DNA of 64,000 bases, taken from contig NZ_VFVR01000002.1 in the NCBI RefSeq assembly GCF_006442205.1, positions 248,001 through 312,000 on the forward strand, written 5' to 3'. The stretch is from Mesorhizobium sp. B2-3-12 (GTDB lineage Bacteria > Pseudomonadota > Alphaproteobacteria > Rhizobiales > Rhizobiaceae). The notes under the pieces are model-generated. The model was not told the DNA's origin. It saw nothing but the letters and a program-made list of their open reading frames with translations, and did no database searches. Of the stretch, positions 43,089 to 52,880 are shown piece after piece (positions within the stretch are counted from its first letter, which is position 1; the number at the start of each line of letters is the position of its first letter). The translations under genes were made by a program, and so were the position numbers.

Positions 43089-43803
43089 AACGCGCCACCG
43101 GCCCGCCAAAGATCATCCGCAAGAACTCGTCCAGCCAGCGCTTGAGGTGCATGTCCCAGATCAGCCGGCCGCCGAGATGGTCGCGGCCGGGCTGGGCGCC
43201 GGGCAGTTCGAAGCGGTGCGCGCCGCGCACCACCCAGCGCTGCATCATCACCCTGGTCAGTTCGCCATGGAACTGGATGCCCCAGGCATTGTCGCCATAG
43301 CGGAAGGCCTGGTTGGGATAGGTTTCGTTGGTGGCCAGCAGCGTCGCGTCGCCGGGCAGCGAAAAGCCTTCGCGGTGGAACTGGTAGACCATTTCGGGCC
43401 AGTGCATCAGTTTCCTGCCGGCCTCGGTCGCCTTGAGCGGATACCAGCCGATCTCGACCAGACCTTCGTCGTGCCCCTCGACCTTGCCGCCCAGATGATT
43501 GGCCAGCATCTGCGCGCCAAGACAGATGCCGAGCAGTGGCCGGTTTTCCCTGAGCGGGATTTGCAGCCAGTTGGTCTCGCGGCGAACGAACTCGTCCTCG
43601 TCATTGGCACTCATCGGGCCGCCGAACACCACCGCGCCGGCATGGCCATCCAGCGTTTCGGGCAAGGCATCGCCGAGCGGCGGGCGGCGGATGTCGAGGT
43701 CGAAGCCTTCTTCCAGAAGCATGTGGCCAACGCGTCCGGAGCTCGAATTCTCCTGATGCAGCACGATCAGGATCTTTGGCTTCGACCTCGTCTGGCGTGG
43801 CAT
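43087..43803 (-). CDS. Class I glutamine amidotransferase-like protein
   Basis: 238 residues with an intact catalytic triad: Cys94 in GICLGAQ, His179 and Glu181 in IQFHGE. It also has VVFGGPMSANDED (oxyanion-side loop). This is the stand-alone GATase class similar to GMP-synthase glutaminase domains (YfeJ/GuaA-like). It differs from PuuD (peptidase C26), so it should not be assumed to complete the Puu-like route. It starts near, and in the same direction as, the TerB-like and hemY genes upstream. Confidence 0.88.
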   Translation of the reverse strand: MPRQTRSKPKILIVLHQENSSSGRVGHMLLEEGFDLDIRRPPLGDALPETLDGHAGAVVFGGPMSANDEDEFVRRETNWLQIPLRENRPLLGICLGAQMLANHLGGKVEGHDEGLVEIGWYPLKATEAGRKLMHWPEMVYQFHREGFSLPGDATLLATNETYPNQAFRYGDNAWGIQFHGELTRVMMQRWVVRGAHRFELPGAQPGRDHLGGRLIWDMHLKRWLDEFLRMIFGGPVAR

Positions 43804-43818
43804 GAGACGGCGAAAATC

Positions 43819-44298
43819 CTATTCGTCCGAGGATGTTCCAGTGGCGCCCGGCGCATGTGCGGCCGCCTTGCGGCGCGCCTCCACCCGGTCATGACGCTCG
43901 ACACCGATCAGCTCGGCGACACGCCACACCGTATTGTCCTCGAGTTCATGCAACTCGCCATCGGCGTAGACGATCTCCCACATCAGGCCGATGAAGGCCT
44001 TGCGCCCCTCGGCATCGAGATGCCGCTTGAGCACGCTGGTGAAGGCGTAGAGGTCAATCGCTTCGTTGTCGGCGCGTTCACCGGCGGCGGCGAGCGCTTC
44101 GAGTTCGGCACCGCTGATCGAATAGCTCTGCGCCAGCACTGCCTTGAAGCGCTCCCATTCGACATCCTGGCGTACGCCATCGGCATTCATCACATGGTAG
44201 AGCAGCGCCGAAGCCGCGACGCGCGGATCGTCCGTGCTGGTATGGCTGCCGGAGCCGGCCGGCAAATCCCTGAGAAACGACAGAACGCGCTCGAACAT
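43819..44298 (-). CDS. TerB-family tellurite-resistance-like protein
   Basis: 159 residues, all-helical. VAASALLYHVMNADGVRQDVEWERFKAVL and LMWEIVYADGELHELEDNTVWRVAELIGV are the two acidic metal-site-like repeats of the TerB fold. A C-terminal tail is Lys/Arg-rich then Ser-rich. The ATG at 44298 is preferred to TTG 44301. In Rhizobiales this gene commonly lies near hemY; here it follows hemY by 51 bp. The function is poorly known; stress-related membrane complexes are suggested for the family. Confidence 0.87.
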   Translation of the reverse strand: MFERVLSFLRDLPAGSGSHTSTDDPRVAASALLYHVMNADGVRQDVEWERFKAVLAQSYSISGAELEALAAAGERADNEAIDLYAFTSVLKRHLDAEGRKAFIGLMWEIVYADGELHELEDNTVWRVAELIGVERHDRVEARRKAAAHAPGATGTSSDE

Positions 44299-44349
44299 CA
44301 ATTCATTCCCAAACGGCCCGATGCCAAGTCAATCACCCGAAGGCCCAAA

Positions 44350-45939
44350 TCAAAACAGCCGGAACCGGCGCGGCGACTTCTCCGCCTCCTCGTCCGGATC
44401 GACGCCTGGATCATCCGGCAGGCGCGCCAGCTCTTCCGCCGGCTCGACGGCCTCGGCATCCTCCGGCACCGCCGCGAACGCCGCCGCCGTGACCGGCGTG
44501 ACATGATCCTCCCGATTGTCGGCTTGCTTGCTCTCGCTTTCGACGTCGGCATGATCGATGACGTCGATCGGCTTTTCCGGCTTGGCCGGCGCTTCTATGG
44601 CCACCACCGAAGCATCCGGCGCGTCGTCGCGGCTGTCGATCAACTGCCCGAGCCGTTCCATCGGCGCGCGCCACTCGAAGGCGTCGAGCCGGCCAGTGAC
44701 CGGCGATACCGGCGCCCAGCGCTCCGAAACGACGCCGTCGGCGACCCAGGCCGGGTCGCGCGGCGCCCGCACCGCCTTGGAAAGCAACTGCCGCACCTTG
44801 CCCTGGTCGCCGGTCTCCGCCTCCTCGATGTCAGCGAGCAGCAGATAGGCGCCCTCGCGACGGTCCATGCGGATCGCGGCCTCCGCTTCGCGGCGGGCGG
44901 TCGACAAATCCTGCGCGTCGAGCGCGGCGCGCGCCACCGTCATCGACGATTCGGCGTGGTTCTTCTTCATTTCCTGCAGCTTCCTGGCCCGGTTGAGCCG
45001 GTCCAGCACCGCGTCGCCCGGGCGCGCGTGGGTATAGAGTTCCGCGATCTCCGGATGCGGCTCTGCTCTCCACGCCGTCTCCAGGATCTTGGAGCCCTTG
45101 CGCACGTCGTTCTGCTTGAACAGCGCGGCGGCGGCGGCAACGGCGGCTGGGGCGAAGTCGGGGGCGAGTCTGTTGGCCTCGATCGCCGCTGTCCGGGCGG
45201 CAGTGGGATCGCTGTCGGCGAGCGACTGTGCCTTGGCGGTCAACAGCACGGCGCGGCGGCGGTTGGCGGCGTCGCGTTCGATCTGCCGCGTCGACTTCTG
45301 CGCCTCGACCAGTTTCAGGGCACCGTCCCAGTCACCGCGCGCGGTCAGTTCCTCCAGCGTCGATTCGGCCGCCCACGCCAGTTGCGGCGCCACCGCGGCG
45401 GCACGGCCGGCATAGTGCCGGGCGGCGTTGCGGTCGCCCAGGCGTTCAGCCTCGAGATAGAGCCCGCGCAGGCCAAGCAGCCGCATTTCGGGGTCGTCGA
45501 GCATGCTCTCGAATTTTTGCCGCGCGCCTTCGTGGTCGCCTTCGAGCAGCGATGCCTGCGCTTCGAGCAGGTGGATCAGCGGCTCCTGGTCGGAACGGAT
45601 CAGCTTGGCCGCCTCCTTGGTCTTCTTGCGGGCCAGCGCCCCGTCGCCGGCGCCGGCGGCGATCATGCCGGTCGACAGCGCCTGGTAGCCACGGTCGCGG
45701 CGGCGCACGCGGAAATAGCGCGAGATGGTGTAGGGGCTGTTCCACAGCGACTTGATCAGCCACCAGACGATCATCACCGCGGCGACGATGGCGACGACGG
45801 CGACCGCGGCAACCATCAGGCTGACCTGATACTGATAGCCGTTGAAGGTGACGACCATGTCGCCCGGCCGGTCGGCCAGCCAGGCAAAGCCCAGTCCGAG
45901 CGCGAAGACGACGACGAGGAAGGCGAGCAGGCGGATCAT
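44350..45939 (-). CDS. hemY: HemY-domain membrane protein with TPR repeats
   Basis: 529 residues. Two N-terminal membrane spans (MIRLLAFLVVVFALGLGFAW and ~41-64) flank a short periplasmic loop. The HemY_N domain is followed by tetratricopeptide helices (RGLYLEAERLGDRNAARHYAGRA). A disordered acidic tail from ~430 is followed by the end RRFRLF. This is the alphaproteobacterial HemY-like TPR protein (not protoporphyrinogen oxidase). It lies 10 bp after the mitofilin-like gene in the hemC-hemD-mitofilin-hemY order. Confidence 0.9.
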   Translation of the reverse strand: MIRLLAFLVVVFALGLGFAWLADRPGDMVVTFNGYQYQVSLMVAAVAVVAIVAAVMIVWWLIKSLWNSPYTISRYFRVRRRDRGYQALSTGMIAAGAGDGALARKKTKEAAKLIRSDQEPLIHLLEAQASLLEGDHEGARQKFESMLDDPEMRLLGLRGLYLEAERLGDRNAARHYAGRAAAVAPQLAWAAESTLEELTARGDWDGALKLVEAQKSTRQIERDAANRRRAVLLTAKAQSLADSDPTAARTAAIEANRLAPDFAPAAVAAAAALFKQNDVRKGSKILETAWRAEPHPEIAELYTHARPGDAVLDRLNRARKLQEMKKNHAESSMTVARAALDAQDLSTARREAEAAIRMDRREGAYLLLADIEEAETGDQGKVRQLLSKAVRAPRDPAWVADGVVSERWAPVSPVTGRLDAFEWRAPMERLGQLIDSRDDAPDASVVAIEAPAKPEKPIDVIDHADVESESKQADNREDHVTPVTAAAFAAVPEDAEAVEPAEELARLPDDPGVDPDEEAEKSPRRFRLF

Positions 45940-45949
45940 CGTGTTGCCC

Positions 45950-47428
45950 TCATGCCTTCATCGCGCCGGAGATCAGCGCGTCGACCTGGGTTTCGACCTC
46001 GATGCGCGCCTTCAGTTTGCCGGCGAAGTCGGCGCCCGCCGCCTTCGCGGCTTCCGGCAGCGTGTCATATTCACCGAGCGCCTTGGCATAGTCACCCTGG
46101 GTGACCGCGACCTCCATGCGCGCCACGGTTTCCGGCGCGCCTTTGCCTTCCACGGCCCCGATCGGCCGGACCTTGACCAGCGATTCGGCACTCGCCATCA
46201 GATTCTGCAAAAAGCCGGCATTCTGGTCTACCGGCGTGGCGGCGGCGACCATGGCGTTGGCGGCCGCATCCATCTGCGAGGCGATCTCGGTGCGGGTCGG
46301 CACGCCCTTTTCGGCATAGGGGCGCAAGGTCGCGAGCTCGGGTGCGTTGGGCGAAATCGCGGCCAGCGTATCGAGTTCGGCCGAAAACGGCGCACCACGG
46401 TCGAGCGCCGACTTCAGTGCGGAGGCCGCGATGGCGAGCGCGATCTTCGGCTGCGACGCCTGTGCATCGACCTTGCCGGAAAGCTGCGACAGCGACTGTT
46501 CGAGTGCCGAGAGACGGCCTTCCTGGTTCTTCGCCGCCTCCCCTGTCGATTTCACCAGCGCATCGAGGCCCGCCAGCTTTTCATTGAGCGGCCCGAGATC
46601 GACGGGAGCAGCACTGCCCGCCTTGCCGAGCGCCGCGACCGCGGTTTCTATTTGCTTGACCTTGTCGCCGAGAGCGGCGAGCCCGGCATTATCGCCGGCG
46701 CCGCCCTGTTCGACCGCCGATTTCAGCGCCGCGACGTCGCTCTTGATCTGATCGAGCGCCGACGACAGGCGATCGACCTTGGCCGATGCACCGCTGCCGC
46801 CGCCGGCTTCCCTCATGTCCGCGATTTCGGCCTTCAACGACGCAATCTCGCCATTGACGCCGTCGAGCGAGACACCAGCGCCAGAACCCGGCGCGCCGAG
46901 CAGGCCGGCGACTTGCAAGCCGCCCGCGCCGACCAGCGCGATGACACCACCGATGATGCCGGCGGCAATGCCGTTGAGGCCGCCACGCTTCGGCTGCCCT
47001 GCCATGGTTTCGCTCCTTGCGTCGGTTTTCCCCGTAGCCGCCTTGGTCTCTCCGGTCTTTGTGCTTGCGTCCTCGAAATTATAGTCGGAAGCCCTGGCAC
47101 GGTCGGGCGGCGCGTCCGAACCGGGATAAGGCAACTCCGGCTCCTCGGATTTGCCCTGGGCATCCGCAGGCACATCCGCACCGGCCTGCGATCCGGCGGC
47201 ATCGGCATGCTCCCAGGGTTCGAGATCGGTCTGGTCGGCATGCACGGGCTCTTCCGGCGTCTCTGGCCGCGAAGCGTTCGCGGCCTCCTCGGCCTTCGCC
47301 TCGTCGGTCTGGGCGGCATCCTTGGCAGCATCCTCGTCGACGATGCGCGACACGGCGCCCGGCTCCAGATCGATGGTCACCGGCTCGCGGCGGCCTTTCG
47401 AGTGTCGCATCTTCGGCGTCTTGACCAT
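45950..47428 (-). CDS. Mitofilin-like (COG4223) inner-membrane protein
   Basis: 492 residues from ATG 47428 (MVKTPKMRHSKG). Residues ~1-145 are acidic and disordered. One span lies at ~150-172 (GIIGGVIALVGAGGLQVAGLL). A long coiled coil (~175-290: LKAEIADMREA, LSSALDQIKSDVAALKSAV) is followed by a helical C-terminal domain ending VETQVDALISGAMKA. This is the layout of bacterial homologues of mitochondrial Mic60, which shape inner membranes. It is between hemD and hemY as in other Rhizobiales. Confidence 0.85.
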   Translation of the reverse strand: MVKTPKMRHSKGRREPVTIDLEPGAVSRIVDEDAAKDAAQTDEAKAEEAANASRPETPEEPVHADQTDLEPWEHADAAGSQAGADVPADAQGKSEEPELPYPGSDAPPDRARASDYNFEDASTKTGETKAATGKTDARSETMAGQPKRGGLNGIAAGIIGGVIALVGAGGLQVAGLLGAPGSGAGVSLDGVNGEIASLKAEIADMREAGGGSGASAKVDRLSSALDQIKSDVAALKSAVEQGGAGDNAGLAALGDKVKQIETAVAALGKAGSAAPVDLGPLNEKLAGLDALVKSTGEAAKNQEGRLSALEQSLSQLSGKVDAQASQPKIALAIAASALKSALDRGAPFSAELDTLAAISPNAPELATLRPYAEKGVPTRTEIASQMDAAANAMVAAATPVDQNAGFLQNLMASAESLVKVRPIGAVEGKGAPETVARMEVAVTQGDYAKALGEYDTLPEAAKAAGADFAGKLKARIEVETQVDALISGAMKA

Positions 47429-47538
47429 GCATGGGCTCCGCAAAATTCGCTTCGTCTCAACGCCCGGCGGCGCGTGATGGTTCTAAAAGGGTCTAGCACA
47501 TCACCAAGCGGTGAAAAGGGGCGGTGTGATGACGCGGT

Positions 47539-48255
47539 TCAGGGCCATGCCCGCAAAAGCCTCAGCAGCGCCTCCTCGTCGGGCCGTGCGGCAATGCGCA
47601 TCGCTTTGCCGGTGCTGTCCCCGAAGGCGGCTGCTATGCGCGCTGAAAGGGCGAAAACCCGTGTTCTTTGAAGGGTTTTTTGCAAGGCAGGCCGTTTGGC
47701 AAGGCTCTGCATCGCTGCCGCCGCCGTTGCCGAATAGAGCAGCACCGCATCTACCGGTTGGCCGGACAGCCGCGCGAGGATGGCCTCGTCCTGATAATCC
47801 ACCGCCGCTGTGTCATAGGTCTCGATGGCCTCGACGCGGACTCCGGCCGCTTCCAGCCTCCGCTCGAACAGGGGAAAGCGCACGCGTCCGCAGAGATAGG
47901 CGATTGCCTCGCCGGGAAAAGCCGCGGCAAGGCCGTCGGCCAGCGGCCCGGCATCGCCGGGACCGTCAATGACGGACACGAAACCCGCCTCGCGCGCGGC
48001 CTCTGCGGTCCTGGCGCCCACGGCATGGCAAGGCAGCGCGGCAAGCGCCGCGACAATGCCCTTAGAGGCATGGCGCACGGCGTTGGCGCTGGTGATCGCG
48101 ACCACCGCGGCATCCTTGGGGATCAGTCCGGCATCGACCGGCAAAGCCACGGTTTCGGTCAAGGGCAGGAGAAGCGGCTGAAAGCCCGCCTCCTGAAGCC
48201 GCCGCGCCGTGCGCGAGGCGCCCGGTTCCGGTCTTGTCACCAGGACGCGAAGCAT
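47539..48255 (-). CDS. hemD: Uroporphyrinogen-III synthase
   Basis: 238 residues from ATG 48255 (MLRVLVTRPEPGASRTARRL), the canonical start; it lies 1 bp after the hemC stop. Two Rossmann-like halves: LPLTETVALPVD and AVVAITSANAVRHA in the first, and DAVLLYSATAAAAMQSLA near the end, the conserved TSxxA-type positions. It closes hydroxymethylbilane to uroporphyrinogen III in haem and cobalamin synthesis. Confidence 0.92.
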   Translation of the reverse strand: MLRVLVTRPEPGASRTARRLQEAGFQPLLLPLTETVALPVDAGLIPKDAAVVAITSANAVRHASKGIVAALAALPCHAVGARTAEAAREAGFVSVIDGPGDAGPLADGLAAAFPGEAIAYLCGRVRFPLFERRLEAAGVRVEAIETYDTAAVDYQDEAILARLSGQPVDAVLLYSATAAAAMQSLAKRPALQKTLQRTRVFALSARIAAAFGDSTGKAMRIAARPDEEALLRLLRAWP

Positions 48256-48256
48256 T

Positions 48257-49183
48257 TCAGAGCCAGCCGTCGAAGAACTTCTCGCCGGCCTTGGCCCGCA
48301 CCGTCCTTGCGGCCTCATCGCCGATGCGTGAAGCATCCTCGGCCGCCCCCTGCAACTCGACCGTATGCGACTGCGTGCCGTCGGGCGAGATGATCAGCCC
48401 GGCGAAAGACAGCTTTCCGGCTTCGATCGCCGCATAGCCGGCGATCGGCGTACGGCAAGAGCCGTCGAGCGCCGCCAGGAAGGCGCGCTCGCAGGCAAGA
48501 GCCTGTCCCGTCGGCACGTCGTGGATCGCCACCAGCATCCTTTCGACATCGCGGTCGCCAATGCGCGTCTCGATGCCGATCGCGCCTTGTCCGGGCGCCG
48601 GCGGAAAAATGTCAAGCGGCATCAGGTCGGTGGCGACATGCTCCAGACCCAGCCGTTTCAGCCCGGCATAGGCGAGGATGGTGCCGGCGGCGACGTCTTC
48701 GTCGAGCTTGCGCAGCCGCGTCTGCACATTGCCGCGGAACATCACCACGTCCAGATCCGGCCGCATGCGGCGGATCAGCGCCTGGCGCCTGAGCGACGAG
48801 GAGCCGACCTTAGCGCCCTGTGGCAGCCCGGCGATGGTCTTTGCCGCCTTGCCGACAAAGGCGTCGCGCGCGTCCTCGCGCGGCAGGAAAGCGGAGAGTT
48901 CCAGGCCGTCGGGCAATTGTGTCGGCATGTCCTTGGACGAATGCACGGCGAGGTCGATCGCGCCGGCGAGCAGCGCTTCCTCGATCTCCTTGGTGAACAG
49001 GCCCTTGCCGCCAGCTTCCGACAGCGGCCGGTCCTGGATGCGGTCGCCGCTGGTCGAGATGACGACGACCTCGAAGGCCTGCGCCGGCAGCCCATGCGCA
49101 GCCATCAGCCGCGCCTGCGTTTCATGCGCCTGCGCCAGTGCCAGCGGGCTGCCGCGTGTTCCTATTTTCAAGATTGTTTGCAT
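48257..49183 (-). CDS. hemC: Hydroxymethylbilane synthase (porphobilinogen deaminase)
   Basis: 308 residues. [21 protein letters not shown] at the N-terminus, [18 protein letters not shown] and RGNVQTRL (substrate Arg set), and the dipyrromethane-cofactor Cys in [14 protein letters not shown]. Polymerises four porphobilinogen units. Start at ATG 49183; the frame remains open far upstream but that part overlaps tsaD. Divergent from tsaD over a 98-bp promoter region, the common rhizobial arrangement. Confidence 0.95.
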   Translation of the reverse strand: MQTILKIGTRGSPLALAQAHETQARLMAAHGLPAQAFEVVVISTSGDRIQDRPLSEAGGKGLFTKEIEEALLAGAIDLAVHSSKDMPTQLPDGLELSAFLPREDARDAFVGKAAKTIAGLPQGAKVGSSSLRRQALIRRMRPDLDVVMFRGNVQTRLRKLDEDVAAGTILAYAGLKRLGLEHVATDLMPLDIFPPAPGQGAIGIETRIGDRDVERMLVAIHDVPTGQALACERAFLAALDGSCRTPIAGYAAIEAGKLSFAGLIISPDGTQSHTVELQGAAEDASRIGDEAARTVRAKAGEKFFDGWL

Positions 49184-49281
49184 GGCGCGCGGTCCGTGAT
49201 AACCCCCGGCTGGCTTTGCGTTTCCGGGCACTCTCCTAAACAGGAACGCCCGGCTACACAATCTCTGGAGACAGCGACGAA

Positions 49282-50370
49282 TTGATCCGCGTTCTGGGCA
49301 TTGAGACGAGTTGCGACGAGACCGCCGCCAGCGTCGTGGCGCTGGAGGGCGATGCCGCGCCGAAAATCCTGTCCAACATCGTGCTCTCCCAGATCGAGGA
49401 ACATGCCGCTTTCGGTGGTGTCGTGCCCGAGATCGCCGCGCGCGCCCATGTCGAGGCGCTGGACGGCATCGTCGAGGCAGCACTCGCCGATTCGGGCGTT
49501 GCGCTGGCCGATATCGATGCGATCGCGGCGACCGCCGGGCCAGGCCTCGTCGGCGGGCTGATCGTCGGCCTGATGACGGCCAAGGCAATCGCGGCCGCGA
49601 CGAACAAGCCACTGATCGCCGTCAACCATCTCGAAGGCCATGCCCTGACCGCGCGGCTGACCGACGGGCTCGAATTCCCCTATCTCTTGCTGCTGGTTTC
49701 AGGCGGCCACACGCAGATCCTCGCCGTGCGCGGCGTCGGCGATTACCAGCGCTGGGCCACCACCATCGACGACGCGCTCGGCGAAGCCTTCGACAAGACC
49801 GCCAAGATGCTCGGCCTGCCTTATCCCGGCGGTCCCAATGTCGAGAAGGCGGCGCTGTCGGGCGACCCCTCGCGCTTTGCCTTCCCCCGGCCGATGAAGG
49901 GTTCGGCGCAGCCAGACTTTTCCTTTTCCGGCCTGAAGACGGCCGTGCGCCAGGCCGCGACGGCGATCGAGCCCTTGAGCGACCAGGACGTCGCCGACAT
50001 CTGCGCCTCGTTCCAGGCGGCGGTCGCCGATGCGCTCTCCGACCGCGTTTCTCGCGCCCTGGCTCGATTTGCCGAGACATTTCCCGGCACGAAAAAGCCC
50101 GCACTGGTCGTCGCCGGCGGCGTCGCCGCCAACCGCACGATCAAGGCGACGCTGGAACGGCTTTGCACTGACGCCGGTTTCACCTTCGTCGCGCCACCGT
50201 TGAAGCTGTGCACCGACAATGCCGCGATGATTGCCTGGGCCGGCATCGAGCGGCTGCGCGAAGGCATGGCGCAGGAGAACGGCTTCGATTTCGTGCCGCG
50301 CTCGCGCTGGCCGCTCGACAGCATCTCGACGCCAATGATCGGCTCGGGCCGGCGCGGAGCCAAGGCATGA
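49282..50370 (+). CDS. tsaD: tRNA N6-adenosine threonylcarbamoyltransferase
   Basis: 362 residues from TTG 49282 (reading [18 protein letters not shown]). The metal site [10 protein letters not shown] (~His114 and His118), [13 protein letters not shown] and [14 protein letters not shown] are all family hallmarks, with [15 protein letters not shown] later. It forms t6A37 in ANN-reading tRNAs with TsaB, TsaC and TsaE. Its stop overlaps the start of gpsA by 4 bp. Confidence 0.95.
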   Translation: MIRVLGIETSCDETAASVVALEGDAAPKILSNIVLSQIEEHAAFGGVVPEIAARAHVEALDGIVEAALADSGVALADIDAIAATAGPGLVGGLIVGLMTAKAIAAATNKPLIAVNHLEGHALTARLTDGLEFPYLLLLVSGGHTQILAVRGVGDYQRWATTIDDALGEAFDKTAKMLGLPYPGGPNVEKAALSGDPSRFAFPRPMKGSAQPDFSFSGLKTAVRQAATAIEPLSDQDVADICASFQAAVADALSDRVSRALARFAETFPGTKKPALVVAGGVAANRTIKATLERLCTDAGFTFVAPPLKLCTDNAAMIAWAGIERLREGMAQENGFDFVPRSRWPLDSISTPMIGSGRRGAKA

Positions 50371-51398
50371 CCGATCGAGCCGTGAAGAGCGCGGGCACGG
50401 ACAGTCCCGGCAGGAGCGGCTGGCATGTCGCCGTGCTCGGCGGCGGCGCCTGGGGCACGGCGCTTGCGCTCGCCATGCTGCGCGCCGGCCATGGCGTGCG
50501 GCTGTTCGCGCGTGACCCTGAAACCGTGGCCGCGATCGCTCGCGGCGAGAACCCGCGCTATCTGCCCGGCATCGCCATCGCCTCCGGCATCGAGGCGACC
50601 AGCGCCATCGAGGCGGCGCTCGCCGGGGCCGATTGCGTGCTGGCGGTGACGCCGGCGCAGGCGTTGCGGGCGACGCTGGCGGCCGCCCGAGATCATATGC
50701 CGCCTGGCATTCCGCTCGTGCTTTGCGCCAAGGGCATCGAGCGCGACACCGGCGCCTTGCTGTCGGCGATCGCCGCGGAAATCCTGCCGCGAAACCCGGT
50801 CGCCGCCCTGTCGGGGCCGAGCTTTGCCAGCGATGTCGCCCGCGGCTTGCCGACGGCGGTGGTGGTCGCCGCCGGCGACGAGACCCTGGCCGCCGACCTT
50901 GCCGCCCGTTTCTCCGCGGAAAACCTGCGCTGCTATTCCAGCGACGACCTGATCGGCGTCGAAATCGGCGGCGCCTTGAAGAACGTCTTCGCCATCGCCG
51001 CCGGCGCTGTCACCGGGGCCGGCCTCGGCGCCAGCGCCCAGGCCGCCATGGTGACGCGCGGCTTCGTCGAACTGCGCCGCATAGGTGCTGCCTTCGGCGC
51101 CAGGCCCGAGACTCTGATGGGGCTTTCCGGCCTTGGCGACCTGTTGCTGACCTGCTCGTCGGCGCAATCGCGCAATTTCGCCTACGGGCTGGCGCTCGGG
51201 CAAGGCAAGGCGCTTGCCGGACTGCCGCTGGCCGAGGGCGTGCCGACGGCGGCCATCGCCGCCCGCATCGCCGCCGAGCGCAACATCGACACGCCCATCA
51301 TAGCCGCCGTGGCGGCCATACTGGATGGCACCATCACCATCGGCCAGGCCGTGACGGCGCTGATGACCCGGCCGCTGAAGACCGAGACCAACGATTGA
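50367..51398 (+). CDS. gpsA: Glycerol-3-phosphate dehydrogenase [NAD(P)+]
   Basis: 343 residues. [16 protein letters not shown] is the NAD motif (~residues 22-37), [48 protein letters not shown] (catalytic Lys) and [14 protein letters not shown]. It makes sn-glycerol-3-phosphate for phospholipid synthesis. ATGA overlap with tsaD shows coupled translation. A slightly long N-terminal tail ([17 protein letters not shown]) precedes the core. Confidence 0.95.
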   Translation: MTDRAVKSAGTDSPGRSGWHVAVLGGGAWGTALALAMLRAGHGVRLFARDPETVAAIARGENPRYLPGIAIASGIEATSAIEAALAGADCVLAVTPAQALRATLAAARDHMPPGIPLVLCAKGIERDTGALLSAIAAEILPRNPVAALSGPSFASDVARGLPTAVVVAAGDETLAADLAARFSAENLRCYSSDDLIGVEIGGALKNVFAIAAGAVTGAGLGASAQAAMVTRGFVELRRIGAAFGARPETLMGLSGLGDLLLTCSSAQSRNFAYGLALGQGKALAGLPLAEGVPTAAIAARIAAERNIDTPIIAAVAAILDGTITIGQAVTALMTRPLKTETND

Positions 51399-51417
51399 CG
51401 ACCATCAGGAGAAAGAC

Positions 51418-51714
51418 ATGCTGTTTGCACTGATTTGCAAGGACAAACCCGGAAGCCTGCAGGTGCGCGTCGATACGCGGCCCGAGCATGTTGCCTTTCT
51501 CGAGGGGCTGAACGGCGACAAGAAACTGGCCTTTGCCGGTCCGTTCCTCGATGCCGACGGCAAGCCCAATGGCAGTCTCGTGGTCGTGGAGGCGCCCGAT
51601 CTGGCGGGTGCGCAGGCCCTATCGGCAGCGGACCCCTATGCCAAGGCCGGGCTGTTCGAAAGCGTCGAAATCCGCCAGTGGAACTGGACGTTCAACAAGC
51701 CTGCGGCTAGTTAA
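51418..51714 (+). CDS. YciI-family protein
   Basis: 98 residues, the compact ferredoxin-like YciI fold: MLFALICKDKPGSLQVRVDTRPEHVAFL, FAGPFLDADGKPNGSLVVVEA, DPYAKAGLFESVEIRQWNWTF. His-Asp positions (RPEH and ADPYA) could form an acid-base pair. It follows gpsA by 19 bp with an AGGAG site and is conserved in this place in Rhizobiales. The activity is unknown. Confidence 0.9.
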   Translation: MLFALICKDKPGSLQVRVDTRPEHVAFLEGLNGDKKLAFAGPFLDADGKPNGSLVVVEAPDLAGAQALSAADPYAKAGLFESVEIRQWNWTFNKPAAS

Positions 51715-51753
51715 ATCACGTCGCCCGCGACTGGGCCGCTAGGAGGAGAAAAA

Positions 51754-52179
51754 ATGAACTACTGGCTGTTCAAATCGGAGCCATTCAAGTTCTCCTTCGA
51801 GATGCTGAAAGCCAAGGGCAAGGCCGGCACGCAGTGGGACGGCGTGCGCAACTACGCCGCCCGCAACAACATGAAGGCCATGCAGGTCGGCGATCTCGGC
51901 TTCTTCTATCATTCCAATGAAGGGCTCAATATCGTCGGCATCGCCGAGGTCTGCGGGCTGGCCCATCCCGACACGACGTCGGACGACCCGCGCTGGGAGT
52001 GCGTTGATATTCGCGCCTTCCAGGACGTGCCAAGTCCGCCGACACTGGGAGACGTCAAGGCCAATCCGAAGCTTGCCGAAATGGCGCTGGTGCGGCTCGG
52101 ACGGCTTTCCGTGCAGCCGGTGACGCCGGCCGAATGGAAGGAAGTCTGCCGCATGGGCGGCTTGACGCCGGCGCCGTGA
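51754..52179 (+). CDS. EVE-domain protein
   Basis: 141 residues. NYWLFKSEPFKFSFEML, WDGVRNYAARNNMKAMQVGDLGFFYHSN and GIAEVCGLAHPD are the three EVE-fold landmarks. EVE/PUA-like domains bind modified bases in DNA or RNA, and are found near tRNA-modification and restriction genes; proximity to tsaD fits the first. The stop overlaps the GTG start of the methyltransferase gene. Confidence 0.92.
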   Translation: MNYWLFKSEPFKFSFEMLKAKGKAGTQWDGVRNYAARNNMKAMQVGDLGFFYHSNEGLNIVGIAEVCGLAHPDTTSDDPRWECVDIRAFQDVPSPPTLGDVKANPKLAEMALVRLGRLSVQPVTPAEWKEVCRMGGLTPAP

Positions 52180-52859
52180 CGGCGCTCACCCCCGACAGCG
52201 CCAGGCAGTTCATTCTCGACAACACGGCGCTGATGGCGCCGCCGCATGTGCCCGGGATTCTTCTGCATCTCGCCGACGAAGCGCACGATCTCTGGCAGCG
52301 GACCGAGGACGAACTGGTCGAAATCGGCCTGCCGCCACCCTTCTGGGCCTTCGCCTGGGCCGGCGGCCAGGGTCTCGCCCGCCATGTCATCGATAATCCC
52401 GATACGGTGCGGGGCAAGCGCGTGCTCGATTTCGCCTCGGGCTCCGGCCTCGTCGCCATCGCTGCCGCCAAGGCCGGTGCCGCGCAAGTGACGGCGGCCG
52501 ACATCGACCCGTTCTGCGCCACCGCGATTCGCCTCAATAGCGAGGCCAACGGTGTTCCGATCGAATTCCTCGGCACGGACTGTATCGGCAGCGACGCCGG
52601 CTGGGACGTGATCCTGGCCGGTGACGTCTTCTATGACAAACCCTTCGCCGACCGGCTGATGCCATGGTTTTCGGCGCTCAAACGGCGTGGCGCCGAGATC
52701 CTGATCGGCGATCCCGGCCGGTCCTACCTGCCGCGATCGGGGCTGGAGCCGCTTGGCGTCTATCAGGTGCCGGTGACACGGGCTCTAGAGGATGCCGAAG
52801 TCAAGCGCACGACCGTATGGCGCCTGCTTGACGCCATCGCCGAACAAGCGTTTCCATAA
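52176..52859 (+). CDS. Class I SAM-dependent methyltransferase, ETFB-lysine/nicotinamide-N-methyltransferase-like
   Basis: 227 residues from GTG 52176. SAM motif I VLDFASGSGLVAIAAAKAGA with acidic motif VTAADIDPF, DVILAGDVFYDKPFADRL (post-motif catalytic-side block like protein lysine methyltransferase METTL20/Prmk relatives) and PFWAFAWAGGQGLARHV before the fold. It probably methylates a protein such as the electron transfer flavoprotein, by family analogy only. Confidence 0.87.
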   Translation: MTALTPDSARQFILDNTALMAPPHVPGILLHLADEAHDLWQRTEDELVEIGLPPPFWAFAWAGGQGLARHVIDNPDTVRGKRVLDFASGSGLVAIAAAKAGAAQVTAADIDPFCATAIRLNSEANGVPIEFLGTDCIGSDAGWDVILAGDVFYDKPFADRLMPWFSALKRRGAEILIGDPGRSYLPRSGLEPLGVYQVPVTRALEDAEVKRTTVWRLLDAIAEQAFP

Positions 52860-52880
52860 ACCGAACAGGAGGGGGGACTC

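Noticed and set aside
43819..44298. Tellurite resistance operon
   Set aside because: Only a lone TerB-like gene is present; no terA, terC, terD or terZ-like gene is nearby, so no resistance function is claimed.
44350..45939. Assignment of hemY as protoporphyrinogen oxidase
   Set aside because: The protein has the HemY_N membrane/TPR layout and no FAD motif; it is the alphaproteobacterial HemY-like TPR protein.
43147..46104. A 985-codon open frame on the plus strand over the amidotransferase, TerB and HemY genes
   Set aside because: It spans three well-supported genes on the other strand and has shadow composition (His/Arg/Gln-rich) with no ribosome binding site.
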